From Candidatus Bathyarchaeota archaeon (GTDB taxonomy: Archaea > Thermoproteota > Bathyarchaeia > TCS64), in assembly GCA_003662205.1 (NCBI GenBank), contig QMXQ01000058.1, positions 1 through 8,597 of the forward strand: a stretch of 8,597 nucleotides of DNA, written 5' to 3'. Positions 1 to 5,914 of this stretch are shown here, piece after piece; position 1 is the stretch's first letter; every line of letters starts with the position of its first letter. Below the pieces are notes generated by a model, which worked only from the letters and a program-made list of their open reading frames with translations, did no database searches and was not told the origin of the DNA. Made by a program: the position numbers and the translations under genes.

Positions 1-2
1 CC

Positions 3-479
3 GTCAGCTACGGCCTCTGGATGATCGGGTCGGGCGCCGCCATCTGGAGGAAGGGGCTGGACCGGACGGCCATCGCCGAGAGGTTCAGGCGCTACGTCAG
101 CTTCGACTCGGCGGCGAAGAGGGCGGCGGTGGCCGCGGCGCTGGGGTTCGGCATCGGCGTCAACTGCGGCATCTTCGGCGCCGGCGGCGGCATCCTCATC
201 ATGATCGTCCTCATCTTCGTCCTCGACTACCCCATCCATAAGGCGGTGGGGACCTCGACGATCATCATGGCCGTGACCGCCGCCTCAGCCGCCACCGGGT
301 ACTGGCTCCGGGGCAACGTCGATTTGGTCGCGAGCGTCGTCATCGCCGTCGGCACCGTCGCCGGCGGCATGTCCGGCGCCCGCCTCGCCAACCTCACCAG
401 CGAGCGCACCCTCGCCCGCATCGTCGGCGGCATCTTCATCGCCCTCGGCGTCACCATGACCGCGCTCAGGCTCCTCTAG
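3..479 (+). CDS. TauE/SafE-family membrane permease, C-terminal part (5' end outside window)
   Basis: The frame is open from the left edge (first complete codon at 3) to a TAG at 477-479, giving 158 residues of the C-terminal half of a membrane protein. An internal ATG exists at 21, but there is no reason to start there. Residues 46-115 or so contain strongly hydrophobic, glycine-rich stretches with the signature GIFGAGGGILIM, followed by the AVGTS motif. Both are typical of the second repeat of TauE/SafE (DUF81) permeases, which have an internally duplicated fold. About four membrane helices are visible, the last ending right at the C-terminus (GIFIALGVTMTALRLL). The family exports or imports small sulfur or organic anions such as sulfite and sulfoacetate; the substrate here cannot be read from the sequence. 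It is the only plus-strand gene and converges on taw1, with which it shares stop codon bases. The family call is firm; the function is generic. Confidence 0.88.
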   Translation, partial: VSYGLWMIGSGAAIWRKGLDRTAIAERFRRYVSFDSAAKRAAVAAALGFGIGVNCGIFGAGGGILIMIVLIFVLDYPIHKAVGTSTIIMAVTAASAATGYWLRGNVDLVASVVIAVGTVAGGMSGARLANLTSERTLARIVGGIFIALGVTMTALRLL

Positions 480-1435
480 TAGAGCCTCATCGGCTTCTCC
501 AGCTTGCTCAGCAGCACGATGGCGCTGGGGGGATGCTCGTCCACGATGCGGTAGCCCGACTCGGCGGCGAGGGCCTCGGCGAAGGCGCGTACGTCGCTGT
601 GCCAGGCCATCTCGTCGTACCCGAACCGCCGCCGGGCGTAGCCGACGGACTTGGCCGCCTTCGGCTCCAGGTAGGTCGCGCCCGCCCTCTCCGCCAGCCG
701 CGCATACCCCGCCGGATCGGCCATGTTCAGCTTCGGGACCAGGGTGTGCCTGAGGACGGTGGGGCAGCTGAAGCTCCCCAGCAGCTCCAGCGTCTCCATA
801 AGCCGCCCCCAGCCGTCGGGGACCAGCGGCCTGCACGTCCGCCGGTACGTCTCCTGGTCGGGGGCGCAGACGCTGACGTACAGCTGGGACGGCTCCCGGC
901 CGAGGCTGGCGAGGACATCGGGGCGGAGGCCGTTGGTGACGATGAACACCGACCTGAAGCCGTGGTCGAAGAAGGCCTCAACGAGCTCCCCGAGGCGCGG
1001 ATACAGGGTCGGCTCCCCCTCCAGGCTGATGGCGGCGTGGACCGGGTGCAGCGCCTCCTCCAGCATCTCCCGGGGGACCCGAGGGTTGCCGCCGAAGCCC
1101 GTCAGGGCCCGGCGGTGGGCCTGGAGGCATCCCTCGACGATGGCGTCGGGCTCCTCCGCCTCCCCGAGCCGGGTCTGATCCCAGTCCACGCCGAGGTCCC
1201 CGGGGGTCGCCCGCCAGCAGAAGACGCAGCTCTGGAGGCACCGGCCCAGGCTCGGCGTCATCTGGAGGCACCGGTGGCAGGGGATGCCGTAGAACCGCTC
1301 CTTGTAGCAGTGCTCTTCGCCGCCGGTGTTGAGGCTCCGCCGCACCCAGTGGCAGGTCTTCACCGCGCTGTGGTCGCCCACCAGCCCGTAGCCCTGCCTG
1401 CGGTAGACCCGCCTCAGCTCCTCGGGGACCCTCAA
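476..1435 (-). CDS. taw1: Radical-SAM 4-demethylwyosine synthase (archaeal Taw1/TYW1)
   Basis: Taw1 condenses pyruvate carbons with N1-methylguanosine-37 of tRNA-Phe to form the tricyclic 4-demethylwyosine, the second step of wyosine synthesis. The radical-SAM cluster motif C66-x3-C70-x2-C73 (GRCLQSCVFCW) is complete. The second [4Fe-4S] site, known from the Methanocaldococcus enzyme, is represented by C28 (TCHW), C43 and C56. The Schiff-base lysine is K45 in CYKERFYG. Further family motifs are HRCLQMTP, SLEGEPTLYP and YLEPKA. I chose the TTG at 1435 because the conserved N-terminus (RRQGYGLVGDHSAVK) follows at once, no ATG or GTG fits, and TGAGGA/GGAG precede it. This gives 319 aa, close to the roughly 310 aa of relatives. 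The same frame stays open upstream, but that part is only a shadow of the peptidase gene. The gene starts 11 nt after the peptidase stop, so the two are probably cotranscribed. Cys53 (PCHRC) is an extra cysteine where relatives, from memory, usually have serine. Confidence 0.95.
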   Translation of the reverse strand: MRVPEELRRVYRRQGYGLVGDHSAVKTCHWVRRSLNTGGEEHCYKERFYGIPCHRCLQMTPSLGRCLQSCVFCWRATPGDLGVDWDQTRLGEAEEPDAIVEGCLQAHRRALTGFGGNPRVPREMLEEALHPVHAAISLEGEPTLYPRLGELVEAFFDHGFRSVFIVTNGLRPDVLASLGREPSQLYVSVCAPDQETYRRTCRPLVPDGWGRLMETLELLGSFSCPTVLRHTLVPKLNMADPAGYARLAERAGATYLEPKAAKSVGYARRRFGYDEMAWHSDVRAFAEALAAESGYRIVDEHPPSAIVLLSKLEKPMRLY

Positions 1436-1446
1436 GGGCTCCGTCC

Positions 1447-2991
1447 TCAGTAGCCGTAGAGCGCGGAGTATTTCTCGTCGAGGTATCTCAGGAAGGGCTC
1501 GATGGTGATGCCCTCCCCCGTCACCCGTTTGATGAGGTCTGCGGGGTCGTAGAGGTTGCCGTACCTGTGGACGTGATCCACCAGCCAACGCTTCACCTCG
1601 GCGAAGCTGCCGGCCGCGATCCTGCTCCGCCACCCCGGCAGGTCCCTCTCCATGGCTGCGAGGAGCTGGCCGCCGTAGATGTTGCCGAGGGCGTAGCTGG
1701 GGAAGTAGCCGAAGCTGCCTCCGGCCCAGTGGGTGTCCTGCATCACCCCCTCGGAGTCGTGCTCCACCTCGACGCCGAGGTACTCCCGGTACTTCTCGTT
1801 CCAGACCTGGGGGAGCTCGGGCACCGTCACCTTCCCGGCGAAGAGGTCCCGCTCGATCTCGAAGCGGATGATGATGTGGAGGCCGTAGGTGACCTCGTCA
1901 GCCTCGATCCTGATCTTCGACGGCTCCACCTTGTTGATGGCGTGGACGAACCCGTCCAGGGTGAGGTCGGAGAGGACGCCGCCGGTCAGGCCCTTCAGCT
2001 CGGGGAGGAAGTGGCTCCAGAACTCCCGGCTGCGGCCGACGATGTTCTCGACGAACCGGGACTGGGACTCGTGGAACCCGTAGGAGCAGGCGGTCCCGAC
2101 GGGCTGGTACATCCACTCCCGGGGGAGGTTCTGATCGTAGAGGGCGTGCCCCCCCTCGTGGAGGACGGAGAAGATGCTGGAGGCGAACCGGTCCTCGTGG
2201 TAGTGGGTGGTGATCCGCACGTCGTCGTAGTAGCCCGTCGTGAAGGGGTGCTCCGTCTCGTCGATCCGGCCCCCCGCCTCCTTCGACTTTACGTCGTAGC
2301 CTATGAACGCGGCGAGGGCCTCGGAGACCCTGCGCTGGTCCTCCACGGGAACCCTGCGGCGGAGGATGGAGACGTCCGGCTGCCTCGGTGCCGACACGCA
2401 CTTCTCCACGATCTCGACCAGCCCGGAGCGCAGCTCCCCGAATATGCGGGAGATGGCGTCGGCGGTCATCCCCGGCTCGAAGATGTCGATGAGGGCGTCG
2501 TAGGGCGTCGCCGTCCCCTTCACATCCATCAGGATCTCGGCCGCCCTCCGCCTCAGCTCGAACATCTTCTCAAGGTCCGGCCGGAACCTCGCGTAGTCGC
2601 GGGCCGCCTTCGCCTTCTTCCACGTGTCGATGGAGACGGCACGCTGCCGCGCCGTCTCCACCACCAGCTCCTCCGGCAGCTTCGTCCTCTCGTCGTACTC
2701 CTTCTTCGCCAAGTGCACGTTCCGCCTCTGCACCTCATCGAGGGAGTCGAAGTCCGGGTGATCCAGAATCTTCTCCAGGAGGGCGCCGATCTCGGGGTCG
2801 GTCACCATCTTGTGGCCGATCTTCTCCATCAACGCAAGCTGCTGGCTCCTCAGGGTGATGGCCCTCGGCGGCATCTTCGTCTGCATATCCCAGTAGATGA
2901 TGGAGGCCGCCGACTGGAAGATGAGCATCTCCTTCACCTTCTCCATCAGCCGCTTATAGGCCGCAGCCAGTTCATTCATCGACCCAGCCAT
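1447..2991 (-). CDS. Thermostable carboxypeptidase, peptidase family M32 (Taq type)
   Basis: This is a cytosolic zinc or cobalt metallocarboxypeptidase that removes C-terminal residues one by one from short peptides. The 514 residues match the usual length of about 500. The active-site motif is H278-E-G-G-H282, with E308 of HESQSRFVEN as third metal ligand. Family blocks DETEHPF (244-250), IRIEADEVTYGLH (360-372) and HWAGGSFGYFPSYALGN (421-437) are all intact, and the N-terminal third is the expected helical lid. There is no signal peptide or membrane segment. The ATG at 2991 is preferred because a GAGGTG ribosome site lies 5 nt upstream; an in-frame ATG at 2979 is the alternative. It heads a two-gene unit with taw1. 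The role is probably peptide turnover. The link to tRNA modification may be only positional, although the shared promoter means both respond to the same signals. Confidence 0.96.
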   Translation of the reverse strand: MAGSMNELAAAYKRLMEKVKEMLIFQSAASIIYWDMQTKMPPRAITLRSQQLALMEKIGHKMVTDPEIGALLEKILDHPDFDSLDEVQRRNVHLAKKEYDERTKLPEELVVETARQRAVSIDTWKKAKAARDYARFRPDLEKMFELRRRAAEILMDVKGTATPYDALIDIFEPGMTADAISRIFGELRSGLVEIVEKCVSAPRQPDVSILRRRVPVEDQRRVSEALAAFIGYDVKSKEAGGRIDETEHPFTTGYYDDVRITTHYHEDRFASSIFSVLHEGGHALYDQNLPREWMYQPVGTACSYGFHESQSRFVENIVGRSREFWSHFLPELKGLTGGVLSDLTLDGFVHAINKVEPSKIRIEADEVTYGLHIIIRFEIERDLFAGKVTVPELPQVWNEKYREYLGVEVEHDSEGVMQDTHWAGGSFGYFPSYALGNIYGGQLLAAMERDLPGWRSRIAAGSFAEVKRWLVDHVHRYGNLYDPADLIKRVTGEGITIEPFLRYLDEKYSALYGY

Positions 2992-2996
2992 AAAAG

Positions 2997-3002
2997 CACC
3001 TC
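2997..3002 (-). promoter_or_regulatory. Ribosome binding site of the M32 carboxypeptidase gene
   Basis: GAGGTG on the minus strand ends 5 nt before the ATG at 2991. It is a near-perfect match to the archaeal anti-Shine-Dalgarno end of 16S rRNA and decides for this ATG over the one 12 nt further in. Confidence 0.7.
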
Positions 3003-3026
3003 AACAAGTTACACTCGCCTCAGCGG

Positions 3027-3040
3027 GTTTTAACCTTTCC
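3027..3040 (-). promoter_or_regulatory. Probable BRE/TATA promoter of the M32 carboxypeptidase-taw1 unit
   Basis: The minus strand reads GGAAAGGTTAAAAC, with a purine-rich BRE-like part followed by the TATA-like TTAAAA at 3033-3028. It stands out in an otherwise GC-rich region. Standard archaeal spacing (TATA box from -30 to -23) would put the transcript start near 3004, just before the ribosome site at 3002-2997 and so giving a leader of about 13 nt. The position fits well; the TATA match is only moderate. The box overlaps a sequence resembling the operator upstream of the DtxR-type gene. The rest of the 150-bp gap (2992-3141) shows a short TTTTT tract on the minus strand at 3104-3100, without a convincing hairpin. 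Confidence 0.45.
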
Positions 3041-3044
3041 TAAA
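3029..3044 (-). promoter_or_regulatory. Possible DtxR-type operator overlapping the carboxypeptidase-taw1 promoter
   Basis: The minus strand reads TTTAGGAAAGGTTAAA. It has the same 16-base length as the perfect operator at 5861-5876 and agrees with it at 12 of 16 positions, including the full left arm TTTAGG and the terminal TAAA. The right arm is degenerate, so the internal symmetry is weak. Its place over the BRE/TATA region is where a repressor would block transcription factor B binding. AT-rich promoter sequence alone could produce part of the match, so this is a hypothesis. Confidence 0.3.
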
Positions 3045-3141
3045 CAACTGCACAGGCAATGTGTGCGCTACCCTAGCTGATCGCTCTGAGGGAACAGCCA
3101 AAAACGCTGAAGTGGAAAGCGGAGTCCTCTGCCTCCGGCGC

Positions 3142-5088
3142 TCATCCGAAGCCCAGCAGAGTCAGGATGCGGAGGAGGATGCCTCCAAGCGCGACGGCGA
3201 GGCCGATCTCCGTCAGGCTTATGATGGCGGCCCGCTTGTAGCCGAACTCCTTCACCAGCACGGCGATGGTGGCGATGCAGGGGACGTAGATCATGACGAC
3301 GAAGGCGAAGATGAACATCTGAGTCGGCGTCAGCACGAGGGCGAAGTTGCTCGTCCCGAGGAGGGCAGCCAGCAGGATGAGGGTCAGCTCCTTCCTCAGG
3401 ACGCCGAATATCAGGGTGACGCCGGCCGCCGCCGGCAGCCCCAGCCATCCGACGGTGACGGGGCTGAGGGCGCCCTGAACCAGGTCGAGGAGGCCCACGA
3501 GGCTGGCGAGCTGGATGACGAGGTTGCCCGCGATCATGATGGGGAAGGCGGTGTTGACGAAGTCCTTGAGCTTGAACCACGTCCTGCTCGCGGTGACCCG
3601 CAGCGTCGGCCTCCTGTAGGCGGGCATCTCCATGATGAGGCCCATGGGCTCGCCGGGGACGACCTTGAAGGCGAGTCGGCCCAGGGCGAAGATGAGGACG
3701 AAGTCGATGAGGTAGAGGGCTATGGCCCACTCGAAGCCGACGTACTCCGCCACCAGCCCCATGATGACGATGCTCCGGGCGGCGCAGGGGATGAGGCTCG
3801 CCACGAAGGCGCAGATGAGCCTCTCCCGCTCCGTCTCCATGATCCGACAGCCGAGGCAGGCGGGGACGTTGCAGCCGAAGCCGAGCATCATGGGGATGAA
3901 CCCCTTCCCGTGGAGGCCGATCTTGTGCATCGCAGAGTCCATCAGGAACGCGATGCGTGCCAGGTAGCCCGAGTCCTCCAGGACGGAGAGGGCGACGTAG
4001 AAGGGGACGATGTAGGGGAGGGCGATGGTGACGCCGGCGATGATCCCCTCGACCAATCCGTCCCAGACGAAGGCGGCCACCGGCCCCGAGCCGAAGCACC
4101 CCTCGTAGATCGCCCTCAGCGCCTCGAACCCCTCGCCGATGAGACCCGAGGTGTAGTCCCCGAAGGTGAAGATGGCGTAGAAGACGGCGAGGACCACCGC
4201 CGCCATGAAGACGTAGCCGAGCACCGGATGCGAGGTCGCCTCATCCAGCCGGTCCGCCAGGGTCCTCCTCGGCACGCGGTGCACCGAGGCCTCGGCGGCG
4301 ATCCTGCTGGCGACAGCGTACCTCTCCGACGCGATGACGCTGGCGGCGTCGTGGCCGTGGATCTCCTCGATCTCCCGTTTCAGCCTCTCGACGACCTCCT
4401 CGACGGAGGGCTTGAGCCGGTAGACGATCCGCTTGATCTCGTCGTCGCCCTCCAGCAGCTTGATGGCGACCCACCGCGGGGGATAGGGGGTCTCGACGCC
4501 CCTGACGGCCTCCGTCAGCGCCTCGATCCGTCCCTCGACCTCCGAGCCGTACCTGATGGGGGCGGGGTGCTTCCATTCCCCGCGGGCGACCTCGATGACC
4601 TTCCTCATCAGCTCCTGGAGGCCGATGTTCTTCGTCGCCACCGTGGGAACGACGGGGACCTCCAGGAGCTCCGACAGCTTCACGGCGTCGACGTGGATGC
4701 CCTTGCTCTCGGCGAGGTCGACCTGGTTGAGGGCGACGACCATCCGGGGCTCCAGCTCCAGCAGCTGGAGGGTGAAGAAGAGGTTCCGCTCCAGGACGGA
4801 GGCGTCGACGACGTTGATGAGGACGTCGGGCCGCTCGACGGCGATATACTCCCGGCTGATGAGCTCCTCGATGGAGTAGGTGGAGAGGCTGTAGATGCCG
4901 GGGAGGTCGACGACGTCGATGGTGTAGCCGCCGAAGCTGAGGGACCCCTCGGCCCGCTCCACCGTCTTCCCCGGCCAGTTGCCGACGTGCTGGTGGAGCC
5001 CCGTCAGCTGGTTGAAGATGACGCTCTTGCCGACGTTGGCGTTACCGGCGAGGGCGACCCTCAGCCGCCCGCCCTCTATCTTCTCCAT
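3142..5088 (-). CDS. feoB: Ferrous iron transport protein B (FeoB), GTPase-permease
   Basis: FeoB is the membrane protein of the Feo ferrous-iron importer. The N-terminal G domain shows G1 GNANVGKS (15-22), the switch segment NWPGKTVE (37-44), G3 DLPG (61-64), G4 NQVD (121-124, in place of the Ras-type NKxD) and ATKNIGL (151-157) in the G5 region. A helical linker region follows at about 170-285. The permease part, from about 288 to the end, has roughly eight hydrophobic segments and the two gate motifs GFGCNVPA (403-410) and YVPCIATIAVL (601-611), with cysteines C406, C411 and C604. The length of 648 aa is normal for a single-domain-fused archaeal FeoB. I chose the ATG at 5088 because the G1 motif lies at the usual short distance from it and GGGAG/AGAGG precede it; the longer open frame upstream is a shadow of the regulator gene. 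Its start overlaps the regulator gene by 13 nt, which suggests coupled translation. Confidence 0.97.
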   Translation of the reverse strand: MEKIEGGRLRVALAGNANVGKSVIFNQLTGLHQHVGNWPGKTVERAEGSLSFGGYTIDVVDLPGIYSLSTYSIEELISREYIAVERPDVLINVVDASVLERNLFFTLQLLELEPRMVVALNQVDLAESKGIHVDAVKLSELLEVPVVPTVATKNIGLQELMRKVIEVARGEWKHPAPIRYGSEVEGRIEALTEAVRGVETPYPPRWVAIKLLEGDDEIKRIVYRLKPSVEEVVERLKREIEEIHGHDAASVIASERYAVASRIAAEASVHRVPRRTLADRLDEATSHPVLGYVFMAAVVLAVFYAIFTFGDYTSGLIGEGFEALRAIYEGCFGSGPVAAFVWDGLVEGIIAGVTIALPYIVPFYVALSVLEDSGYLARIAFLMDSAMHKIGLHGKGFIPMMLGFGCNVPACLGCRIMETERERLICAFVASLIPCAARSIVIMGLVAEYVGFEWAIALYLIDFVLIFALGRLAFKVVPGEPMGLIMEMPAYRRPTLRVTASRTWFKLKDFVNTAFPIMIAGNLVIQLASLVGLLDLVQGALSPVTVGWLGLPAAAGVTLIFGVLRKELTLILLAALLGTSNFALVLTPTQMFIFAFVVMIYVPCIATIAVLVKEFGYKRAAIISLTEIGLAVALGGILLRILTLLGFG

Positions 5089-5858
5089 CCTCTGCGCTCC
5101 CGACCATGGTGAGGACCGTGGGGATGGATGCGCCGGTGCGCGGTGCTGTCGTCCTCGATCTCGACGAAGACGTGGCCCGCGAGCCGCCTGCCCAGGGCGA
5201 GGGTAGAGCCCCGGACGGCGATCTCTATGGGGCCGCGGAAGGGAGCGGCGTTCACGACGCGGACCCGAGTGCCGCAGGTCAGCCCCATGTCCAGCAGCCT
5301 CTGGCACGCCGTCGTCCCGCCCCTGATGAAGGCGACGACCCCCTCCTCGCCCGGCTTCAGGTTCGAGAGCTGGGTCAGCAGCCTGAAGCTCTCCCCTTCT
5401 CTCTCCCTCGCCTCGGCGCACTGAGCGCAGTCCTCGACGTCGAGGGTGCACGGCGGGATGGGGTTGCCGTCGTCCGGGCAGGTCTCGGGGCTGTCCAGCG
5501 CCTTGCAGAGGGCGGCGGCGGCCTCATCCGAGAGGCTGTGCTCCAGCTTGCACGCCTCCTCGTGGACGCGGTCCTGGCGGAGGCCGAGGAAGTCGTGGAG
5601 GAAGCGCTCCAGGAGGCGGTGCTTGCGGACGACCTTCTGCGCGAGGGCCATCCCCCGCCCCGTCAGCGTCGCCCCCTTATAGGGCTCGTACTCGACGAGG
5701 CCCTCGGCGGCGAGCCTCTTGATCATCTGGGTGACGCTGGGGGGAGAGACCCTCAGCCTCCTCGCCAGCTCCACGTTCTTGGCGGGCTCCCCCCTCTCGT
5801 TGAAGGTGTAGATGGCTTCTAGGTATTCCTCGACGCTGTCGCTGCTCAAAGCACTCAA
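5076..5858 (-). CDS. DtxR/IdeR-family metal-dependent repressor fused to a C-terminal FeoA domain
   Basis: Residues 1-65 form a DtxR-type winged helix-turn-helix (SPPSVTQMIKRLAAEGLV is the recognition part). Residues 66-120 are the dimerisation and metal-binding domain. C103, E106 and H107 (EACKLEH) and H80, E84 and H99 sit exactly where DtxR has C102/E105/H106 and H79/E83/H98. DtxR Met10 is replaced by E11. A linker carries C128, C137, C144 and C147. Residues 163-238 are an SH3-like FeoA domain (LKPGEEG, CQRLLDMGL, LALGRRLAGHVFVE). The tail is His-rich (H241, H245, H247, H250, H251). The protein most likely represses feo when Fe(II) is bound, and its FeoA part may act on the FeoB encoded by the overlapping downstream gene. 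The start is a TTG, at 5858 or at 5849; the promoter spacing favours 5849 (257 aa instead of 260), but either keeps the full domain. Confidence 0.93.
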   Translation of the reverse strand: MSALSSDSVEEYLEAIYTFNERGEPAKNVELARRLRVSPPSVTQMIKRLAAEGLVEYEPYKGATLTGRGMALAQKVVRKHRLLERFLHDFLGLRQDRVHEEACKLEHSLSDEAAAALCKALDSPETCPDDGNPIPPCTLDVEDCAQCAEAREREGESFRLLTQLSNLKPGEEGVVAFIRGGTTACQRLLDMGLTCGTRVRVVNAAPFRGPIEIAVRGSTLALGRRLAGHVFVEIEDDSTAHRRIHPHGPHHGRERRGWRR

Positions 5859-5860
5859 AA

Positions 5861-5876
5861 TTTAGGTCAGCCTAAA
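5861..5876. promoter_or_regulatory. DtxR/IdeR-type operator of the feo operon (perfect inverted repeat)
   Basis: TTTAGGTCAGCCTAAA has perfect 6-bp arms (TTTAGG/CCTAAA) around a TCAG centre. It closely resembles known DtxR/IdeR/archaeal MDR1 boxes of the form TTAGG...CCTAA. It lies between the TATA box and the start codon of the gene encoding a DtxR-family protein, the position expected for iron-dependent self-repression. Confidence 0.85.
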
Positions 5877-5891
5877 CTATTTAAGTTTTTA
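5877..5891 (-). promoter_or_regulatory. BRE/TATA promoter of the dtxR-feoA/feoB operon
   Basis: The minus strand reads TAAAAACTTAAATAG: a BRE-like AAAAAC followed by the TATA-like TTAAATAG at 5884-5877. With the box at -30 to -23, transcription would start near 5854. That is a few bases before the TTG at 5849, or essentially at the TTG at 5858. There is no ribosome binding site, so the message is nearly or fully leaderless, as is common in archaea. The perfect DtxR-type operator follows the box directly. Confidence 0.65.
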
Positions 5892-5903
5892 GGCTGGGTT
5901 TAA
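5888..5903. promoter_or_regulatory. Second, degenerate DtxR-type half-operator upstream of the feo promoter
   Basis: TTTAGGCTGGGTTTAA repeats the TTTAGG arm of the perfect operator 27 bp further upstream, while its right arm is degenerate (10 of 16 positions agree overall). It overlaps the BRE. Two DtxR dimers often bind around one promoter, so this could be a weaker second site. AT-rich promoter sequence is an alternative explanation. Confidence 0.4.
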
Positions 5904-5914
5904 AGAGTGCGCAG

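Noticed and set aside
1436..1633. Upstream extension of the taw1 frame by 66 codons
   Set aside because: It overlaps the well-conserved C-terminus of the carboxypeptidase and has no Taw1-like sequence. The TTG at 1435 gives the normal family length.
1567..3033. A 488-codon open frame on the plus strand, opposite the M32 carboxypeptidase gene
   Set aside because: It has biased V/L/D/H/P composition and no recognisable motif, while the opposite strand encodes a complete metallopeptidase. It is an antisense shadow.
3050..3066. GCACA-(7 nt)-TGTGC inverted repeat upstream of the carboxypeptidase promoter
   Set aside because: Five base pairs with a seven-base loop is within chance expectation, and no T-run or known operator pattern goes with it.
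3100..3104. TTTTT tract (minus strand) after feoB as a terminator
   Set aside because: Archaeal termination can use short U-runs, but five bases without a clear stem or further T-tracts is too little to call a feature.
3061..5112. A 683-codon open frame on the plus strand, opposite feoB
   Set aside because: Its translation is a run of D, E, G, H and P-rich low-complexity sequence without any family motif, and it mirrors codon positions of feoB. High G+C makes such long antisense frames common.
5089..5451. Upstream extension of the feoB frame by 121 codons
   Set aside because: The extension is arginine- and glycine-rich without family similarity and lies over the regulator gene in another frame. 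FeoB begins a few residues before its G1 motif, at 5088.
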